Source: Aureisphaera sp963669405 (lineage in GTDB: Bacteria > Bacteroidota > Bacteroidia > Flavobacteriales > Flavobacteriaceae). From it: a stretch of 64,000 nucleotides of DNA. The notes below the pieces were generated by a model, which made no database searches, was not told the origin of the DNA, and worked only from the letters and a program-made list of their open reading frames with translations. The DNA is taken from NCBI GenBank assembly GCA_963669405.2, contig CAXXHF010000002.1:620001-684000 (forward strand). Direction: 5' to 3'. The translations under genes were made by a program, and so were the position numbers. Numbering within the stretch: the first letter of the stretch is position 1; every line of letters begins with the position of its first letter. Of the stretch, positions 60,783-64,000 are shown piece after piece.

Positions 60783-61405
60783 TCACAGTAGCCATAGCCG
60801 AAGACCATCAATCGCTCGTAGACGGAATTAATCTTCTTTTACAATACGAAGAGGAATTCTCTATTGTAGGTACTGCCAATGATGGGGAAGCCTTATTGGG
60901 TATTGTGCGCTTAAAACAACCCAAAGTGGTGCTTACTGACATTAAAATGCCCAAAATGGATGGCATTACCGCTACCAGAATCATTAAAAAAGAATTTCCT
61001 CACATTAAAGTAATTGCCTTTAGCATGTTTGATCAGGAAGAAGCCGTACGGCAGATGGTCGAAGCTGGAGCGTCTGGTTACCTTTTAAAGAATTCTCCTT
61101 TAGAAGAAGTTCTAAAAGCGATGGAAACGGTGAGCAAAGGGGAGAATTATTTTGATTCCAATATAGATTTGGGTGAAATACTTCAGGAGAACAATTCCAA
61201 AGCAAAGAAGGGACCTCTTTCCAAAAGTGAACGCGAAATTCTAGTGTTGATTGGTCAGGGAAAAACCACCAGTGAAATTGCTGATATCCGTTTTACGGCG
61301 GTTTCTACCGTAGAGAAGCATCGTAAAAACATGATCCGTAAGTTGGGACTTTCGGGAAAAGGAGAATTGTTACGGTATGCGCTGGAAAAAAAATATGATT
61401 TTTAG
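60779..61405 (+). CDS. NarL/LuxR-type response regulator
   Basis: A 208-residue regulator. The receiver domain carries D54 (VLTDIKMPKMDG), and the C-terminal LuxR helix-turn-helix is LSKSEREILVLIGQGKTTSEIADIRF and STVEKHRKNMIRKLGLSGKGELLRYA. It is translationally coupled to the kinase by a 4-bp overlap, so the two form a cognate pair. The palindromes upstream of the operon and just downstream of this gene are candidate binding sites. Confidence 0.94.
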   Translation: MITVAIAEDHQSLVDGINLLLQYEEEFSIVGTANDGEALLGIVRLKQPKVVLTDIKMPKMDGITATRIIKKEFPHIKVIAFSMFDQEEAVRQMVEAGASGYLLKNSPLEEVLKAMETVSKGENYFDSNIDLGEILQENNSKAKKGPLSKSEREILVLIGQGKTTSEIADIRFTAVSTVEKHRKNMIRKLGLSGKGELLRYALEKKYDF

Positions 61406-61415
61406 GAACGAAATT

Positions 61416-61434
61416 CCCTACAATGGGTATACCC
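61416..61434 (+). promoter_or_regulatory. Palindromes CCC-N6-GGG and GGGTATACCC ahead of the orphan LuxR gene
   Basis: CCC-TACAAT-GGGT (61416-61428) has the same half-sites and spacing as the operators at 56.7-57.0 kb. It overlaps a second perfect palindrome, GGGTATACCC (61425-61434), 31 bp before the ATG at 61465. Confidence 0.5.
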
Positions 61435-61464
61435 ACTTGAGCTTATCTATCCTACTTTCGGGGT

Positions 61465-61845
61465 ATGCATATCCTACAAAACCTACTTAAAATAATAGAT
61501 AGTGCTAAAAGGCAACAGATTTCCTTGCCATTGGAGGAAACATTGACTCTTTTTAAAGCCATTAACACCATTTCTGTAGAAAATAGACTGATAGAAAAAG
61601 TAATATCCCTCATTTTAGAAACTCAAAAGAAGCATTACAAAATCAAAACATTGAGCCAACGGGAAAATGAAATTTTTCATTGGATTGGATTGGGGTATTC
61701 TTCCCGTGAAATTGGCAATGTGCTTGGAATCACAGAATCTACCGTAGGCACCCACCGAAAAAACATTATCAAGAAATTAGGACTCTCCGGATCTGGAAAA
61801 CTTAAAGAATTAGCATTGCGATTTACCGAAAAGTCCATCTCTTAG
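61465..61845 (+). CDS. Free-standing LuxR-type DNA-binding protein
   Basis: A 126-residue protein. The N-terminal ~60 residues are helical and of unknown fold, with no receiver domain or phosphorylation site. The C-terminal half is a LuxR helix-turn-helix: LSQRENEIFHWIGLGYSSREIGNVLG and STVGTHRKNIIKKLGLSGSGKLKELAL. Its recognition region shares HRKN-I-KLGLSG-G-L with the response regulator encoded just upstream, so the two probably bind the same sites and may compete or form heterodimers. The start codon is 59 bp after the response-regulator stop. Confidence 0.8.
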   Translation: MHILQNLLKIIDSAKRQQISLPLEETLTLFKAINTISVENRLIEKVISLILETQKKHYKIKTLSQRENEIFHWIGLGYSSREIGNVLGITESTVGTHRKNIIKKLGLSGSGKLKELALRFTEKSIS

Positions 61846-61862
61846 CATTTTCAGACATTACA

Positions 61863-61948
61863 CCTATTCCGAATAGGATTCACTTATTTTTTGTAGGTGG
61901 CACTTATTGCTTTTCATTAAATATCACGGAGGTGAATCAGTAATTTTG
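61863..61948 (+). promoter_or_regulatory. Promoter region of the fibre-like protein gene with palindrome and direct repeat
   Basis: A perfect palindrome, CCTATTC-C-GAATAGG (61863-61877), is followed by two CACTTATT copies 20 bp apart (61881 and 61901) and a full-consensus -7 element, TAATTTTG (61941-61948). The ATG is at 61984. Confidence 0.5.
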
Positions 61949-61983
61949 ATTTCATCAAACTTCAGAAGAATCAGATTCAAGCT

Positions 61984-63003
61984 ATGAAATCTAAATTCCT
62001 ATATATCATCAAATCAATCGTATTAATAGTTATACTATGTTCAGGGTATCACTCCAATGCTCAAGTTGGTATTGGGACTACTGCCCCAAATGGAGCGCTG
62101 GACATAAATTCAACCACTCAAGGGTTAGTGGTACCAAGAGTTAGCTTAACAGGATCGAATGTGGCGAGTCCTATAATCAACCCAACGGGAGCTCCACTTC
62201 TAAATGGAACTTTGGTTTATAATACAGTAACTGCAGGTACCAGTCCAAACAATGTAATTCCAGGTTTCTATTTTTGGGATGGTTCAAAATGGGTATTGCT
62301 CAATGTAGAAAAGAGTTGGTCAGTAAACGGAAATTCCGGTACTACTGCAGGAAGCGATTTTATTGGGACTACAGATGCCAAAGATCTTGTTACCAAAACA
62401 AACAATACTGAGAGGGTACGGGTTACTTCTTCTGGCAATGTAGGCATTGGAACATCCACCCCAACAGAGACTTTGGATGTTGCTGGTAACTTTAAAATTT
62501 CTGGAGCCTTAATGCCAAATAATGATGCCGGTACAGAAGTAAAATTTCTTCAAAGTGCTGGAACAAATTCCCCTCCTGAATGGAAACAGAACAGTTTTTC
62601 TGAAGCAGAATTTACCTCTATGAGTATTGCCTCTGGAGATTCAGATACCTTCACAATTGGCATTAGAAATGATTTTGTAGAATATATGCGTATTATTGTT
62701 ACTTTGAGAAATGCTTGTGGCTTTGGTGCGATGGACGAATACCTAATGACTGGCTCAAATGCAAATAATTCTTGGGCAATTCAACAGATTGCCGGAATTG
62801 GGGGTAGACAATCTACCACTACTTTTACTAAAATAAATTTTAAAACCATTGCCGTAACTAGAGGAAACATGCCAAACTGTCAAGATGGAAGCAACAGTAC
62901 TGGTTTCAACTATACCATAAAGGTGGATTCTGGTGGAAAAATAACGATAACCAATAATGGAAATATTGGTAAAACCTATAATGTTAGAGTTATTACCTAT
63001 TAA
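61984..63003 (+). CDS. Exported fibre-like protein with VGIGT repeats
   Basis: A 339-residue protein with a signal peptide (1-26, ending SNAQ). VGIGTTAPNGALDI at the mature N-terminus and GNVGIGTSTPTETLDVAGNFKISG in the middle are the repeat motif of tail-fibre-like and adhesin-like proteins common in flavobacteria. The C-terminal ~140 residues are a separate beta-rich domain with two cysteines (RNACGFG and MPNCQDG). There is no type IX sorting domain and no S74 peptidase. It has its own promoter and follows the LuxR-type gene, so it could be one of the outputs of that regulatory system. Confidence 0.75.
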   Translation: MKSKFLYIIKSIVLIVILCSGYHSNAQVGIGTTAPNGALDINSTTQGLVVPRVSLTGSNVASPIINPTGAPLLNGTLVYNTVTAGTSPNNVIPGFYFWDGSKWVLLNVEKSWSVNGNSGTTAGSDFIGTTDAKDLVTKTNNTERVRVTSSGNVGIGTSTPTETLDVAGNFKISGALMPNNDAGTEVKFLQSAGTNSPPEWKQNSFSEAEFTSMSIASGDSDTFTIGIRNDFVEYMRIIVTLRNACGFGAMDEYLMTGSNANNSWAIQQIAGIGGRQSTTTFTKINFKTIAVTRGNMPNCQDGSNSTGFNYTIKVDSGGKITITNNGNIGKTYNVRVITY

Positions 63004-63152
63004 AAAATAAGGACAATGTCTTCATCCAATTCTATGGTTATCATTCATTGTAATTGGCAACTGGTTCTGTATTACAATATAGCTATTGTCGCAATACAAT
63101 CTTAAGCAACACTCTATTGTTACCTATTTACTATTCTGCGCTAAAATAAAAA

Positions 63153-63194
63153 GCTTGTAACTCTTTTATGTATATTTCGAAAAGAGCTACAAGC
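63153..63194. terminator. Bidirectional terminator between the fibre-like gene and dipeptidyl peptidase III
   Basis: Stem GCTTGTAACTCTTTT / AAAAGAGCTACAAGC (63153-63167 and 63180-63194, one mismatch) with a 12-nt loop. A-rich on one side and CTTTAAT on the other. Confidence 0.65.
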
Positions 63195-63237
63195 CTTTAA
63201 TATCTATATCGCTTTGTTCTAAAAGCGCATCCTCATG

Positions 63238-64000
63238 TTAATTCTCTACTGGCAAGAAACTATAGTCCTTACTGTATTGAAGCATTTGGGTTTCGAAGTT
63301 TTCTGGTTGTTCTATCGTGAATCCAGTAATTTCACCTGCATCATCCATAGTAGGAACAATAACTGGGTTTACAAATCCACTATAAGGAGCCGCCTTAAAT
63401 TTGCTGTTTCGCTCCAACACCTCAGCATGTAGAACTTGGTCTACTTTTACCCCGTAATCCTCTACCAAAGCCTTAGCCGCTTCGTAATCCCCTTCAGAAG
63501 TAATACGCTGTGTTTCTTTTAATAACTGTCCGAAAAGATCTCTCAACTTCACATAGTCATTAATGTTATAATAGGTCTTTCCGTCACGTGTTATTTTTTC
63601 CACTACATTTTCAGCAGCACCTTTTTCAATAACCCATGCACTCACCCACTGACGGTTACGCATATGCGCTTCTTCTACATCATCCCCAAGCTCTAAACGA
63701 ACCAATTGGGAAATCATACCGTTTCTAATATATCCATCGTAAGCAGCTTTTCCGGTTTCTTCCCAGTTCTCTACCAAGTTTAATTCCTGAAGTTTTGGAT
63801 CCATTAAGTAATACAATCCGAATAGATCTGCACGGCCTTCTTCAATAGTAGACTTATAACTCTTCAGGGTTTCCTTGGGGGTTCCTACTCCTTCGTTAAT
63901 CTGTCCAGAGGCATGTCCAACTACTTCGTGTAATGCCGTATGCAATTTATCAGCCAATTGACCGTATTTCTTCTCTAAACGCACTTCTTCTTCGTCATGC
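63238..64000 (-). CDS. Dipeptidyl peptidase III family zinc peptidase (C-terminal part, cut by window edge)
   Basis: The frame is open to the right edge, so the visible 254 codons are the C-terminal part of a larger protein (M49 enzymes are usually 550-700 residues). The zinc site is complete: HEVVGH in LHEVVGHASGQINEGVG (the HELLGH-type motif with a six-residue spacing unique to M49) and EEGRAD with the third ligand. RNRQWVSAWVIEKGAAENVVE continues the catalytic lobe. The enzyme removes dipeptides from the N-terminus of peptides. Signal peptide and start lie outside the window. Confidence 0.92.
   Translation of the reverse strand, partial: HDEEEVRLEKKYGQLADKLHTALHEVVGHASGQINEGVGTPKETLKSYKSTIEEGRADLFGLYYLMDPKLQELNLVENWEETGKAAYDGYIRNGMISQLVRLELGDDVEEAHMRNRQWVSAWVIEKGAAENVVEKITRDGKTYYNINDYVKLRDLFGQLLKETQRITSEGDYEAAKALVEDYGVKVDQVLHAEVLERNSKFKAAPYSGFVNPVIVPTMDDAGEITGFTIEQPENFETQMLQYSKDYSFLPVEN

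Noticed and set aside
60341..60811. Minus-strand open frame of 156 codons opposite the kinase gene
   Set aside because: Antisense to conserved HisKA_3/HATPase motifs; the less AT-rich DNA there makes long antisense frames likely.
56625..63003. The protease-kinase region as an integrated mobile element
   Set aside because: Base composition supports transfer, but I see no integrase, tRNA target, terminal repeats or transposase; a recombined cassette is as far as the evidence goes.
1..64000. tRNA, rRNA, tmRNA, insertion sequences, CRISPR arrays and riboswitches
   Set aside because: I looked for cloverleaf ends, ribosomal core sequences, transposase motifs, repeat-spacer arrays and cobalamin or TPP boxes and could support none.

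Overview
The window is a stretch of chromosome from a flavobacterium (phylum Bacteroidota). The basis is low GC; promoters of the Bacteroidota type (TAnnTTTG at -7); type IX secretion sorting domains on two secreted proteins; a SusD-like lipoprotein; a 1119-residue SecA; a DnaJ with half the usual zinc-finger motifs; and many short intergenic gaps without strong Shine-Dalgarno sites. I see no tRNA, rRNA, CRISPR array, insertion sequence or prophage.

Layout. 1-13844 (minus strand) is one long capsule or exopolysaccharide operon of 14 tightly packed genes. It runs from export (Wza-like lipoprotein, Wzc-like tyrosine kinase) through the initiating sugar-phosphate transferase, a UDP-HexNAc dehydrogenase/epimerase pair and a Wzm/Wzt ABC exporter to glycan-tailoring genes: two sulfotransferases, two zinc-ribbon methyltransferases, a DegT aminotransferase, a WbqC-like protein and a family 2 glycosyltransferase. 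13.9-24.1 kb (plus) holds housekeeping genes: an ABC-F ATPase, a methyltransferase, an ABC ATPase, an orphan SusD-like lipoprotein, cob(I)alamin adenosyltransferase, a DUF2795 protein and SecA. 24.1-29.0 kb carries two ECF sigma factor loci, each with a putative membrane anti-sigma partner. I find the same promoter architecture (GTAAC, 16-17 bp, CGTC) ahead of both sigma genes and ahead of the gene divergent from the first.

29-37 kb contains a DUF2911 protein, the MeaB GTPase, a secreted T9SS protein, a nucleotide-sugar epimerase and a membrane-glycan set (family 2 transferase, a duplicated lipid A synthase N-domain protein, an ArnT-like transferase, a PAP2 phosphatase). 37-50.5 kb is mixed: a T9SS propeller protein, a MATE exporter, a membrane-bound AraC regulator with candidate direct-repeat operators, an M28 peptidase with PPK2, a sigma-54 activator lacking a DNA-binding domain, an outer-membrane protein, an MscS channel and an ABC-2 exporter. 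50.7-56.6 kb has dnaJ-grpE, an epimerase-like protein, mnmD, a DUF4920 lipoprotein, ilvE, an NTP pyrophosphohydrolase and a small membrane protein.

The most unusual region is 56.7-63.0 kb. A palindrome-studded leader (ACCC-N5/6-GGGT, four copies around the locus) precedes a five-gene operon: a small membrane protein, a chymotrypsin-fold protease of the NAL1-like type with no export signal, an unrecognised protein with a CxxC, a TPR-containing histidine kinase and its NarL-type regulator. A free-standing LuxR-type DNA-binding protein and a fibre-like secreted protein follow. Base composition changes sharply inside the kinase gene, at about 59.98 kb, so an AT-rich sensor/protease cassette appears to be joined to a conserved kinase-regulator core. 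The window ends in a partial dipeptidyl peptidase III gene.
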